NCBI RefSeq assembly: GCF_012276985.1
Contig: NZ_JAAXMM010000018.1
Location: 1-64,000, forward strand
Source: Agrobacterium sp. a22-2
GTDB taxonomy: Bacteria; Pseudomonadota; Alphaproteobacteria; Rhizobiales; Rhizobiaceae
Length of the DNA stretch: 64,000 bases
Reading direction: 5' to 3'
Shown in pieces: positions 1 through 9,077 of the stretch; within the stretch, counting starts at the first letter, position 1; every line of letters starts with the position of its first letter. The notes beneath the pieces are model-generated. The model was not told the origin of the DNA, ran no database searches, and saw only the letters and a list, made by a program, of their open reading frames with translations. The translations under genes and the position numbers were made by a program.

Positions 1-32
1 CTCCTGTTCTCCATTTCCTCCCCCTCCCCCAA

Positions 33-1544
33 CTACCTCGCAGCGGACAAAAAGCCGACCAGGCGCATGGTAATGCGTGCGAGCGGCCCCGGCAGCCGGG
101 CAGCAATGCTCTCGATCGCTTCGCGATCCTGCGCAGGCACCGCCCGCAACAGCTTCAAGGCAACGAAATACGCCGCCGCCCCGGCCGAAACAGCAAGGAC
201 AAGCCCCCCCAAACCCGTCACCGCCTGAACCAGACCATAGGCCACACCACCGCACACGAGAGCCGCCAGAGTCACTCTCGCGAGACTGGCAAACATGGCT
301 TTCAGCGAGCCGGTGAAATGCATCCAGCGCATCATCAACACGCTCATCACCACGAAGACGGCGATCCGCACCAGAGCCGCCCCCTCCCCGCCATAGGAGG
401 GCACAAGCGCCAGATCGCCGACGACCATGACGATGGCACCAACAATGCCGACGATCAACCGCTCGCGGATCTTATCGAGCGAGAAAAGATATTGGGTGCA
501 GATCATGCTATAGACGGCGGCCGGAACGCCGAGAGCCAGAACAATCAGCATCGGCCCGCTCGACGTAAAGGCATCGCCGAACACCAGCGTCACGAGGGAC
601 GGCGCGATGGCGGCAAGGCCAAAGCTCATTGGCAGGGTGACATAGGACAGGCTGCGCACCACGCCCTCGAAGACCTCGACAGGCAGGCCCTGGCCGTCCT
701 GTGCATGCAGCTTCTCGGAATAGTAAGGCACGAGACTGCCCGAGAGCTGAACCGGTAGCTGGAGCGCCAGATTGGCCAGCGTGAAAGCGACCGCATAAAA
801 GCCGACGACTTCGATGCCCTGGTATTGCTGCAGGAAGAAGAACTCGACCCGGTTGAGAAAGATCGAATCGACCACGAACTGCATCGACAAGAGGGCCGAG
901 GAACCGACGAGATACCGCGCCGAGATACCGCAGCGATTGACCTTGGTCCGCAGGATGCCGAGTGAGTAGAAAAACTGCAGGCCGAAGGCGATCGTGTAGC
1001 CGGCCAGCGCCCCTGGAATGCCGAAAAACACGGCCCCGGCCAGCACGCTCAGCAGTTGAAGGCCGCCGGCGATTGCCGACAGGCGGAAGAAGGCTGCAAC
1101 ATTCTGTTCGCCGAGCAGGTAGTTCTTCGTAAACGAGCCAATCGACTGCACGAAAAGCAGAACGCCGGTAATGATCACTACGGTCGGCGCGCTTGTCGCC
1201 CAGTGCTCGCGCCCGGCAAGCCAGAAGAACAGCCCGTACACGGTGACGATGACGATCGTCGAGATCAGGACGGGGCGCAGCAGGTAGGCGGCAAAACCGC
1301 GCCGATCCTCCGGCGAATAGCCCTGCGTCTTCAATTGCGGCAGCAGGCGCAGCAGCATGACGCCGGTGCCCAGTTCGGCAACCAGCGAGGCCGTGACGGC
1401 CAGCCACAGCGAAAAGGCGATGATCCCATTAGCTTCCGGTCCAAGCAGACGCGCGGTGATGATCGAGCAGATGAACCCGACCAGCAGAAGCGACAGCCCC
1501 GCCGCTGCGTTCAGGGCCGAATTTGCGACGATGCGATTGACCAT
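33..1544 (-). CDS. Polysaccharide flippase (Wzx / MATE-like lipid-linked oligosaccharide translocase)
   Basis: This 503-residue protein is almost entirely hydrophobic, with about 12-14 predicted membrane helices starting near residue 10. Near the N-terminus it carries the ARLLGPEANGI-type segment typical of polysaccharide flippases (ARxLGPxxyG). Family knowledge: such proteins move undecaprenyl-linked repeat units across the inner membrane. The ATG at 1544 is the only sensible start; its ribosome site is weak. It is the last gene of a leftward set in which the two upstream genes are glycosyltransferases, and a co-polymerase and a Wzy-like protein lie divergently at 4384-7797. That context makes a Wzx/Wzy exopolysaccharide export role likely. 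The stop is 32 bases from the window edge, so what follows is unknown. Confidence 0.85.
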   Translation of the reverse strand: MVNRIVANSALNAAAGLSLLLVGFICSIITARLLGPEANGIIAFSLWLAVTASLVAELGTGVMLLRLLPQLKTQGYSPEDRRGFAAYLLRPVLISTIVIVTVYGLFFWLAGREHWATSAPTVVIITGVLLFVQSIGSFTKNYLLGEQNVAAFFRLSAIAGGLQLLSVLAGAVFFGIPGALAGYTIAFGLQFFYSLGILRTKVNRCGISARYLVGSSALLSMQFVVDSIFLNRVEFFFLQQYQGIEVVGFYAVAFTLANLALQLPVQLSGSLVPYYSEKLHAQDGQGLPVEVFEGVVRSLSYVTLPMSFGLAAIAPSLVTLVFGDAFTSSGPMLIVLALGVPAAVYSMICTQYLFSLDKIRERLIVGIVGAIVMVVGDLALVPSYGGEGAALVRIAVFVVMSVLMMRWMHFTGSLKAMFASLARVTLAALVCGGVAYGLVQAVTGLGGLVLAVSAGAAAYFVALKLLRAVPAQDREAIESIAARLPGPLARITMRLVGFLSAAR

Positions 1545-1692
1545 GCGAAGTTTCTACCCGTCTGAGGACCGGCGCAGTCGAGCAAAAGCGCCGCAGGTTG
1601 CCACATCCGTTTCTAGGGCGAAAAACTTAAAAAACTCGTGTGCCAGCCGGATCTGCAGGCATCACAGCTTCGTGACGCCCCAGGGGTTCCGA

Positions 1693-2808
1693 TCAATCGA
1701 GCAAGGTCGCGACAGCCTCGTCCCAGCTCATGATGGAGCCTGTATCGATCGAACTGCGGTCGAAGGCCTGCGCCTTCGCAAAGGCATCGCGGATGGACCC
1801 GGCATCACCCGGCTGGTAGGCGCAGACATGGTCCCGCCCGGCGGACGCAAAGACGGGTGCCACGATCGGCAGCCGGCAATAGCTGTACTGGATCATCTTG
1901 AGGCTCGATTGGCTGAGATAATCGGCATTGCTGCTGTCCCGATAGGGCGCAATGCCGATATCGGCAAACTTGATGAAGGGTATGATCGTGTCGAAGGCCA
2001 CTTCGCCATGGGCGATGATGTTGGGCCGTGCGACCGCAGGAATGGCCTTCTTGCCGAACAGATGAAAGGTCCAGCCCGGATTGGCCTCGGCCAGCACGTC
2101 GATGGCGCCGGCATCGAACAGCATATCACCGACGCTGACAGCATTTTGTCTGCCGGCATAGGGATTGACCCGCGCATCGTCGAATGCCGCCTTGGCGATG
2201 CCGTGCGGCAGATAGAGAATAGGCGCATCCGGCGGAAAATCCTGCCGCAATGCCTCTGCCATGATGTGCACGAGGTCATAGATGCCGATCGTCTCGTTGA
2301 GCACCGCCTCGACGCAAGGGTGCACGTTGATGGTCTTCAGCCGGTCGGCCGCATGATAGATCAGTTGTGCGTCGGGTGCCGCCTTGCGGATCTCCGGCGC
2401 CAGCAGGGGTGCCGGTCCGCTCTCGATCAGGATATGGGTGTAGAACGGCAGGCGGTTGCGCACCGCCTTCGGCATCAACCGCCCATATCGCCGGAAGAGC
2501 CATCCCGAGATCGTGTTGAGAATGCCGATCTTGAAGTTCATCGGATGAATGGCCTGATACCAGATGAACTCCTCAAGCCCGCGGTCGATCGCCACCCAGC
2601 GATTGAGCGGCCGCTGCCGCGCGAAATTCCAGCGTCCGTCTTTCAGGAAACGACTGACAAAGCTCAGCCGGCAGACGAGGAAATCCACATGATCGCCCTG
2701 GGCACGCAGGGCGTCCGCCATGAAATGCAGATCCACCTTGCGCGGCGCCTCGGCGAAATGTTGGCCGGTCACAATGAGAACGTTCCGCGCGGGGGGCTTT
2801 GCACTCAT
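1693..2808 (-). CDS. GumK-like glycosyltransferase (putative glucuronosyltransferase)
   Basis: This 371-residue soluble protein has a two-domain GT-B look. The N-terminal half begins with VLIVTGQHFAEAPRKVDLHF, close to the start of GumK, the glucuronosyltransferase of xanthan synthesis (GT70). The C-terminal half has a Rossmann-like region with YLPHGIAKAAF, FHLFGKK and IGIAPYRDSSNADYLSQSS, where nucleotide-sugar contacts are expected. The ATG at 2808 overlaps the stop of the upstream glycosyltransferase by four bases (ATGA), so the two are translationally coupled. The likely role is addition of a (glucuronic acid) sugar to a lipid-linked repeat unit at the cytoplasmic membrane. The family call is by eye; donor and acceptor cannot be read from sequence. 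Confidence 0.7.
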   Translation of the reverse strand: MSAKPPARNVLIVTGQHFAEAPRKVDLHFMADALRAQGDHVDFLVCRLSFVSRFLKDGRWNFARQRPLNRWVAIDRGLEEFIWYQAIHPMNFKIGILNTISGWLFRRYGRLMPKAVRNRLPFYTHILIESGPAPLLAPEIRKAAPDAQLIYHAADRLKTINVHPCVEAVLNETIGIYDLVHIMAEALRQDFPPDAPILYLPHGIAKAAFDDARVNPYAGRQNAVSVGDMLFDAGAIDVLAEANPGWTFHLFGKKAIPAVARPNIIAHGEVAFDTIIPFIKFADIGIAPYRDSSNADYLSQSSLKMIQYSYCRLPIVAPVFASAGRDHVCAYQPGDAGSIRDAFAKAQAFDRSSIDTGSIMSWDEAVATLLD

Positions 2809-4004
2809 CGTCTGGCGGCCTCCGATCCGGCAAAAGGCTGACCGCCCAATACGGCCCTATAGAGATCGATATAGCGTTGTGCCACCCTGTCCCAGGCATA
2901 GCCGCCGGCCTGATCCATCAAACGCTGCCGGGTCTCGGCCGGTTGAAGCAGCAAAGCACCATAGGCAGCCTCTATCCGCTCGGCGGCGGCAGGCGGATCG
3001 GCGAAATCGGCCAGCGCCACGCCGTCATGGGCGGCCGCCAGCGACCGGTAGGCTTCGTTTGGATGAAGCACCGGTACGAGACCCGCGCTCATTGCTTCGA
3101 CGGCGACCAGGCCGAAACCTTCATAGTCAGAGGCCGACGCGAAAATCGAAGCCTGCCCGATCAGAGTCCGGATGCGATCGTTGTCGGGCGAAGCGTGCAC
3201 CGACACATGATCCAACAGATTGCGGGTGCGGATCTCACGAGCAAGGTCTTCGACGGTGAAGTCGGACGGCGACCCTACGATGTCGAGGTGCCATGCGCTA
3301 TCCCGCTCCACAAGAACCGCCATGGCATCCAGCAGCCGCTCGATCCGCTTGTTGACCGAGAAGCGGCCGATGGTCACGATCCGCTTGTTCGGAACGGCAG
3401 CCGAAAGGCCGGCAAATTTTAAGATATCGACACCGTTTTCGATCAACATGGCGTGATCGCCGGCTATGCGCTCAAACATCGCCAGGTCAGGTCGGCTGCA
3501 ACAGCAGAGCATCTTGTAGCCGGTGGCCGACAGGCGGGTCACGGTCTGGAACCAGAACCGCTTGATCCGTGCATAGGTCGTCGTGTGGAAAAAACCGCCA
3601 TGGGTCGTCGCCACCATCGGCTTGCCATGCAGCAAGCGCCCCCATGCCAGGGCATCGAAAAAGAAATCCACTGCGTGAACATGAATGAGGTCGGCATCCG
3701 CCAGGTAGCGGAACACCGAAGGGGCGAAGGGATAACGTTTCGAGCCGGCCCAGGGAATGCGCACGACCTCGACGCCGCCGATCATTTCGAACGCCGGCAG
3801 GCGACGCGACGGATCGGTGAAAATCCGATCGCAGGTAATGATCCGAACCCGGAATCCCTTGGCCAAAAGATGGGCGCTGAGATTGGCGACGACATCTTCA
3901 AGCCCGCCCTGGCTCGGCGCATATTGCCGCACGACTTGAACAATCAGAGGAGGCGTTGCCGTGCGGAGGGCTGCATCCGGAAGGGTCATCTCGACGGTCT
4001 TCAT
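2805..4004 (-). CDS. Glycosyltransferase family 4
   Basis: This 399-residue GT-B enzyme has the glycine-rich N-terminal motif of GT4 enzymes (QYAPSQGGLEDVVANLSAHL, residues about 27-46). Later it shows the phosphate/base-binding region NKRIVTIGRFSVNKRIERLL and the acidic motif SASDYEGFGLVAVEAMSAG (the E-x7-E motif, EGFGLVAVE). It is the promoter-proximal gene of the leftward set GT4, GumK-like, flippase. It is probably a mannosyl- or glucosyltransferase adding a sugar to the growing repeat unit. ATG at 4004 opens the frame. The 379-bp region to the divergent co-polymerase gene holds the promoter. Confidence 0.85.
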   Translation of the reverse strand: MKTVEMTLPDAALRTATPPLIVQVVRQYAPSQGGLEDVVANLSAHLLAKGFRVRIITCDRIFTDPSRRLPAFEMIGGVEVVRIPWAGSKRYPFAPSVFRYLADADLIHVHAVDFFFDALAWGRLLHGKPMVATTHGGFFHTTTYARIKRFWFQTVTRLSATGYKMLCCCSRPDLAMFERIAGDHAMLIENGVDILKFAGLSAAVPNKRIVTIGRFSVNKRIERLLDAMAVLVERDSAWHLDIVGSPSDFTVEDLAREIRTRNLLDHVSVHASPDNDRIRTLIGQASIFASASDYEGFGLVAVEAMSAGLVPVLHPNEAYRSLAAAHDGVALADFADPPAAAERIEAAYGALLLQPAETRQRLMDQAGGYAWDRVAQRYIDLYRAVLGGQPFAGSEAARR

Positions 4005-4383
4005 TACCTACCCGCTGCTCGCACTTCGCCGTTACCGCAGGCCGATTTGCCCTGTTCGGCAGACGGCAGAATTGACAGATTAAGTGGCTGAAAAATATTA
4101 AGATCCGGTATCGGCAAAGCCTGTCCTGATGCTTCTTGCCGCAAAGGCATCGCAAAACCTTAAAGCAGCACGTCCCCATGCCGGATATTTCAGAACTCGT
4201 TAACCATGATCTGCGACTATGGCGCTTCAAACACCCGGCGCTGGCTGTCTTCTTCCGGCATCCGGCCGGATAATTCATGGTCAGGCGATCCCCGCTTACG
4301 GACGCGGAATCTCTGCCCTCGGCTTTCACCGCCGGACCGTGAACGAACAGCAACTCGGACCCGCTACGGTCCTGGGCAGGAAA
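4005..4383. other. Divergent intergenic region of the polysaccharide locus
   Basis: This 379-bp stretch separates the leftward glycosyltransferase gene from the rightward co-polymerase gene and must carry both promoters. I see no recognisable operator or hairpin. An open frame extends 55 codons upstream of the co-polymerase ATG, but its content (RRIIHGQAIPAYGRG-like, no membrane character) does not match the family N-terminus, so I treat it as non-coding. Confidence 0.4.
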
Positions 4384-6426
4384 ATGGACATCGACATTTT
4401 TCAACTACCGGGAATTTTGAAGCGGCGGTGGCATTACGTTGCGCTTTCGATGGTGATCTGCGTGATCGCGGCGCTGCTTTATGTCCTGCAGTTGAAGCCG
4501 ATCTATTCCTCCTCGACCGAACTGCTTCTCGACCCCCAGGGCCTGCTGGCCGAAAGCAGCGACAGCAGCCAGTCCGGCCCGGCCTCCGCCGTTGACCAGT
4601 CGAGCCTCGACAGCCAGATCTTCGTGGTCCAGTCCAGCACGATCCTCGATGAAGTCATCGAAAAGCTCGACCTGCTGGAAGACCCGTTTTTCGGCGCTCC
4701 GGTGATCGGTGACAAGCTGAGCCGCGCCGACGCGTTGGCCAGCGTGGCAGCCGGCCTGAAGGCCAACATGAAGGTCGAGCGTGCCGGCCAGTCGTTCATC
4801 ATGACCATTACGGTCGACCATGCCAATTCGCGCAAAGCCGCCGACATCGCCAACGCCATCGCGACCGTTTACCTGAAGCAGGTCGATGTGGCGCGTTCGG
4901 AAGCTGCAAAACGGGCCAGCAATGCCTTCCAGGTCCAGGCCAGCGAATTGCGCGACCGTGTGCTGAAGACCGAGTTGGCCGTCGAGAAATTCAAGTCGGA
5001 CAATGGCTTGGCCAGTACCGGCGACAAGGGCCTTGTCATCGATCAGCAATTGCAGGGCATCAACGATCAGCTGATCGAGGCGCGCGGCGTCGAAGAGCAG
5101 CAGCAAACGATCTACGAGCAGACCAAGAAACTGACCATGGCCGCGGTGGAGGCAGGAGCGATCCCCGAGGCGCTGCAGTCGACTTCGATCGGCCTGCTGC
5201 GCGACCGTTACGTCCAGCTTCTCGACCGCCAGACGCAGATGTCGACGAGCCTCGGCAGCAACCACCCGCAGCTAAAGGCAATCCGCTCCCAGGTCAGCAA
5301 TATGCAGCAGGCCATTCAGCAGGAACTGGATCGCGTCCGTCAGGCGATGCAGACCAATTACGAGCGGGCCGCCGCCAATACCAAGGCGCTGTCCGAGCGG
5401 CTTGAGAACATGACCCGCACCAGCTTCGACAGCAGTGCGGCCCAGATCAAGATGCGCCAGCTCGAAAGCGAAGCGGAAGCGGTACGCACGATCTACAAGG
5501 CCTTCCTCAGCCGCGCCGAGGAACTGAGCCAGCGGCAGACGATCAGCATCAACAATTCTCGGGTGATCACCGGCGCAGTCGCCTCGCCAAAATCCCTGAC
5601 CACTCTCAAACTGCTGATCCTGATGGCCGCCGGCCTGTTCGGCACCGCGCTCGGCAGCGGTCTAGCCGTCTTGCGGGAACTGCTGGGCGGCAGAAGAATA
5701 ACCGAAAAGCAGCAGGACGACAGGGCGGCTGCCCTTCCCACGCTCGCCACCGTGCCCAGCCGCTTGGAGCCGACCGCAAAAGGAATGCCTCGACTGCCGA
5801 AACTGTTCGGCCGGGATCGGGTCGACGAGACAAGCCTTGCCGAACGGCGCGAAAAGGCGATCGCCGGCGTCGCGGGCCTGCTCTTCGATGCGCTGGACCG
5901 CGACAGCAGGGCAACCGTCGCCTTCGTCTCGAATGGGCCGATCCGCGAGGCAGCCGACGTCATCGCCGATATCGTGCAGTCGCTGGTCGACCACGGCCGC
6001 GATGTCTTTTACGCACCCGGCGATTTGCGCGAAAGCACGATTGGACGGAACCCGAGATCGGCACGGCCGAGCCTCTCGCTGGCGCTGGCGCAGGAAGAGA
6101 CGCTCGACGCACCTTTGTCGGATGTTCTGAAATACGACCAGTTGATCGCTCGGGCACCTCAGGCACAGACTCCCTCCGGATCGCGCCCGACCTATTCCCG
6201 CTTTGTGAGCCGCGGCAGCGACCATCTGGCAGGCTTCGTTGTCATCAATGCCTGCGGCACGAGGGCAGCCGGCCACCTGAACGAGTTGCTGCCCCAATGC
6301 GACGCGATCATCCTTCTGACCGAAGCCGACGCAGCGTCAGGGCCACAGACCGGCGGCATGGCCACGATGCTGGAGCCGTGGCGCGATCGGATGCTGGGCC
6401 GGATCGTGATGGGAGACGGCGCGTGA
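4384..6426 (+). CDS. Wzz/GumC-type polysaccharide co-polymerase with degenerate kinase-like C-terminus
   Basis: From the ATG at 4384 the protein is 680 residues. I chose this start because MDIDIFQLPGILKRRWHY leads directly into the first membrane helix (about residues 14-37), as in GumC/ExoP proteins. A long periplasmic region follows, with coiled-coil segments (about 150-390) and Q/E/R-rich heptads. The second helix lies at about 405-428 (LLILMAAGLFGTALGSGL). The remaining 250 residues are cytoplasmic and look like a BY-kinase/ParA fold (ATVAFVSNGP near 510, FVVINAC near 618), but the Walker A position reads SNGPIREAAD with no GKS/T. Such proteins set chain length and assist Wzy-dependent export. 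The upstream in-frame extension to 4219 is judged untranslated. Confidence 0.85.
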   Translation: MDIDIFQLPGILKRRWHYVALSMVICVIAALLYVLQLKPIYSSSTELLLDPQGLLAESSDSSQSGPASAVDQSSLDSQIFVVQSSTILDEVIEKLDLLEDPFFGAPVIGDKLSRADALASVAAGLKANMKVERAGQSFIMTITVDHANSRKAADIANAIATVYLKQVDVARSEAAKRASNAFQVQASELRDRVLKTELAVEKFKSDNGLASTGDKGLVIDQQLQGINDQLIEARGVEEQQQTIYEQTKKLTMAAVEAGAIPEALQSTSIGLLRDRYVQLLDRQTQMSTSLGSNHPQLKAIRSQVSNMQQAIQQELDRVRQAMQTNYERAAANTKALSERLENMTRTSFDSSAAQIKMRQLESEAEAVRTIYKAFLSRAEELSQRQTISINNSRVITGAVASPKSLTTLKLLILMAAGLFGTALGSGLAVLRELLGGRRITEKQQDDRAAALPTLATVPSRLEPTAKGMPRLPKLFGRDRVDETSLAERREKAIAGVAGLLFDALDRDSRATVAFVSNGPIREAADVIADIVQSLVDHGRDVFYAPGDLRESTIGRNPRSARPSLSLALAQEETLDAPLSDVLKYDQLIARAPQAQTPSGSRPTYSRFVSRGSDHLAGFVVINACGTRAAGHLNELLPQCDAIILLTEADAASGPQTGGMATMLEPWRDRMLGRIVMGDGA

Positions 6427-6471
6427 ACGCCGCGCAACGATCGGGATGGTCAAGCGAAACGGCGCCGGCCC

Positions 6472-7797
6472 ATGGCCGGCCGCCATCCGGACATTGAGAC
6501 CATGGCGGCGGGCAATCCAGGTCAATATGGGATGGATCCGGCACAGTCGGCGACCCCCTCGGCCCAGTTGCAGGCGCAACTGATCCACGCCCTGGCAACG
6601 ATCGCCATCCTTGGCGCCCTGACCTTCAATCTCTTCCTGTGCTTCGTCAACACCCGCATCATGCCGGTGTCCGAAAGCCATGTGATGATGTGCGAGATCC
6701 TGCTGATCGGCTGCGCCTTCCTGGTCGCATTCGATCGGCGTCTCGACATCTACCTCATCCTGGCGCTGTTCGTGAGCTATATGCTGCTGCTTTTTGCGCT
6801 GCGCGGCGTGGCCGACATCAAGTCGCTGCGCGATGTGTTCATTCCCGTCGCCTTCTATTTTGCCGGCGCCAAGATCCAGAATGTCCGACTGGCCGATCGG
6901 CTGGTCGCACTGTCGGTTTCAATTGTCCTTGTGATCGCTCTGTTCGAATATTTCCTGCTCGAAACCTATCTCGATTTCTTCAACGTGCTCGGCTACTACA
7001 TGGCCCGCGGCACCGTCTCTCCGGAAGACACCTTCGGACAGACCCGCGGCCTGTTCATCAGCGGCATCCGTCCGGAGCCGCGTTCGCTGCTCCCCTTCCT
7101 CGGGCAGCACCGCGTTTCCTCGGTCTTCCTTGAGCCAGTCTCGGCCGGCAATTTCGGGGCCATCATCTATGCCTGGGCGCTCTTTCGCGGCGGCATGCGG
7201 TTTCGCTTCCCCGTCATGGCGGCCGCCTTGGCCTTCACCGTTCTGGCCGATGCACGATTCGGATTTTTCACCTGCATCGTGATGACCCTGGGTCTGCCGT
7301 TCTATCGCTTCGTGCCGAAGGTCGTCTGGCTCGTGCTGCCCTTTCTCATGCTGGCCGTGATCGCGGCCTACGGCCTGACCATCGGCGCCGAGGGCGGTCC
7401 CAACGATGTCGCCGGCCGATTGAAGGTGACCGCGGCCATTCTCATCGACCTCGACCTGTCGGTCGTGCTGGGAAGCACTGCGACCAGTATCTTCACGGCC
7501 GATTCCGGCTTTGCCTACACGCTGACCAGTTTCGGTATCTTCGGCTTCATCGGTCTCTGGGCAGCGCTAATTTTTGCACCGCTGAAGGACGCCAAAGCCT
7601 GGTCGTTCCACTCGATGATCGTCATCTACCTGCTGTTGCTGATGCTGATCAGCAATTCCTTCTTCTCGATCAAGACGGCCGCCTTGATGTGGTTCATCCT
7701 CGGCACGGCAGACCGGGTGGACTGGACCGGTGTTCAGGCGGTCGAGAAGCTTGAAAAAGCCGCCTCCAGGCTGCGCCGCACGACGGCAAGCGTCTGA
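6472..7797 (+). CDS. Polytopic membrane protein, probable Wzy-like polysaccharide polymerase
   Basis: This 441-residue protein has about 10-11 hydrophobic segments and one larger extracytoplasmic loop (about residues 165-225, RGTVSPEDTFGQTRG to RVSSVFLEPVSAGNFG). The F-L-E-P-V-S-AGNFG segment is reminiscent of O-antigen polymerase/ligase proteins. It begins 45 bp after the co-polymerase stop and reads in the same direction, which fits a Wzz-Wzy pair. The start is uncertain: ATG codons at 6472, 6502 and 6532 all have poor ribosome sites, and the first 25 residues are polar. Family knowledge: Wzy joins lipid-linked repeat units in the periplasm. The assignment rests on topology and neighbours, since Wzy proteins share little sequence. 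Confidence 0.65.
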   Translation: MAGRHPDIETMAAGNPGQYGMDPAQSATPSAQLQAQLIHALATIAILGALTFNLFLCFVNTRIMPVSESHVMMCEILLIGCAFLVAFDRRLDIYLILALFVSYMLLLFALRGVADIKSLRDVFIPVAFYFAGAKIQNVRLADRLVALSVSIVLVIALFEYFLLETYLDFFNVLGYYMARGTVSPEDTFGQTRGLFISGIRPEPRSLLPFLGQHRVSSVFLEPVSAGNFGAIIYAWALFRGGMRFRFPVMAAALAFTVLADARFGFFTCIVMTLGLPFYRFVPKVVWLVLPFLMLAVIAAYGLTIGAEGGPNDVAGRLKVTAAILIDLDLSVVLGSTATSIFTADSGFAYTLTSFGIFGFIGLWAALIFAPLKDAKAWSFHSMIVIYLLLLMLISNSFFSIKTAALMWFILGTADRVDWTGVQAVEKLEKAASRLRRTTASV

Positions 7798-7799
7798 CC

Positions 7800-8900
7800 T
7801 CAGCGCCTATCGAGCGCAGCGCAGGTGCCGGATGACGCCGAGAAATCCTTGAGATAGCGCGAAAGGCCGGCCAATTGTGCCCGGTCGCCGCTGGCGGTCG
7901 GCTGGATGTTCAGCGCCTCCGCCTCAGGCCACCAGTCGCCCGCCGCCCAATAGGCCCAGCCGGTCCACAAATCGCGGTTGCTTTCGACGACGGAGACCAT
8001 GCCATCGATCGCCTTGATACAAGCCTCTTCGCCCGGCGCGCCGAACTCGCCGAGATAGCCGCGCTTGCCGTTCTTGCGAAGCCAGCGCGTGAAACTCTCA
8101 ATGGCGCCGATCGCATCGTCGGCGCGACTGCAATTGTCCTTGGTACCGGAAAAGTCGTCGTCAAAATACTGATGGACTTCATAGGCATAGTTGTCGACCG
8201 GATCGACAACGCCCAGCATGACCTCGCCATTGGCACCGCCATAATGGCCGGACTCCCAGCTGTGCGCCCCGGTCCATACCGTGCCGGGCACGAGGATGAG
8301 ATTTCCGGCCCCGGTGGCCCGGATCGCAGCGATTGCGGCATTGGCCGACTGAAGCCATTGGCGGGCCGGCATGTCGAAAGGCTCGTTCATCAGGCCGAAC
8401 GTGATATCCGGGTCATTGGCGAAAAGCGCCGCCAGCCGGCCCCAGAAATCGGCAAGCGCCGCGTCCGGAACGTCGGCCGTCCCCACCTGCTTGTTGCGGT
8501 AATAGCCGAAATTGTGCGGGTCGATGACGGTTCTGATCCCGGACTGGCGCAGCAGCGCGACGGTCGAGCGCAGCCGTTCGACCTCGTCGGGCGCAAGATC
8601 GCCATTCAGGGTCGGCTGCAGCCGCTCCCACTTGAAGGGCAGACGCACCGAAGTAAAACCCTTGCCGGCGAAATAGCGGATGGTCTCCTCGGACGGATAG
8701 ATATAATTCTGAAACGGCAGGCCATCAGGCTCGCCAAACTCGGCGCCCGATAGGTTCACGCCGCGAAAGCACCCTTGTGCTGCCTGCAGCGGGCTGGCGA
8801 TGAGGCCAGCGGCCAAACCGACCGCCAGTACCCGCATCCCGATCCCGGAGCCCAGGCCGCTCGTCTGTGTCCGGCCTTCGGACCGCTTGCCAAATGTCAT
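7800..8900 (-). CDS. Secreted glycoside hydrolase family 5 (endoglucanase-like)
   Basis: With the ATG at 8900 the protein is 366 residues: a polar start, then a hydrophobic signal-like stretch MRVLAVGLAAGLIASPLQA, then the catalytic TIM barrel. GH5 landmarks are visible in order: FRGVNLSGAEFG, VRLPFKWERLQP, TVIDPHNFGYY, the acid/base glutamate in GLMNEPFDM, YEVHQYFDDD and the nucleophile glutamate in GYLGEFGAPG. It converges on the polymerase gene with two bases between stops. In polysaccharide loci such hydrolases trim or release the polymer in the periplasm; cellulose or another beta-glucan is the default substrate guess. A GTG at 8912 and an ATG right before the signal segment are alternative starts. 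Confidence 0.85.
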   Translation of the reverse strand: MTFGKRSEGRTQTSGLGSGIGMRVLAVGLAAGLIASPLQAAQGCFRGVNLSGAEFGEPDGLPFQNYIYPSEETIRYFAGKGFTSVRLPFKWERLQPTLNGDLAPDEVERLRSTVALLRQSGIRTVIDPHNFGYYRNKQVGTADVPDAALADFWGRLAALFANDPDITFGLMNEPFDMPARQWLQSANAAIAAIRATGAGNLILVPGTVWTGAHSWESGHYGGANGEVMLGVVDPVDNYAYEVHQYFDDDFSGTKDNCSRADDAIGAIESFTRWLRKNGKRGYLGEFGAPGEEACIKAIDGMVSVVESNRDLWTGWAYWAAGDWWPEAEALNIQPTASGDRAQLAGLSRYLKDFSASSGTCAALDRR

Positions 8901-9077
8901 TGCCAGCACCACTGCTCGGTTTCAATGCGTCAGCGTAGAGACTGCGGACAGCCGCCGTCAACCGGGACAATCACGATACCGCTCTTTTCGCCAGCGCCGT
9001 CATCGTGCATGAAACACAGGACATACCGGTTGATCGGCAATTGATCGCACCGGAGTGGCAAACGACGAGGACAGGAC

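Noticed and set aside
4219..4383. 55-codon N-terminal extension of the co-polymerase
   Set aside because: No family similarity, and the membrane-proximal MDIDIFQLPGILKRRW start at 4384 matches GumC/ExoP N-termini.
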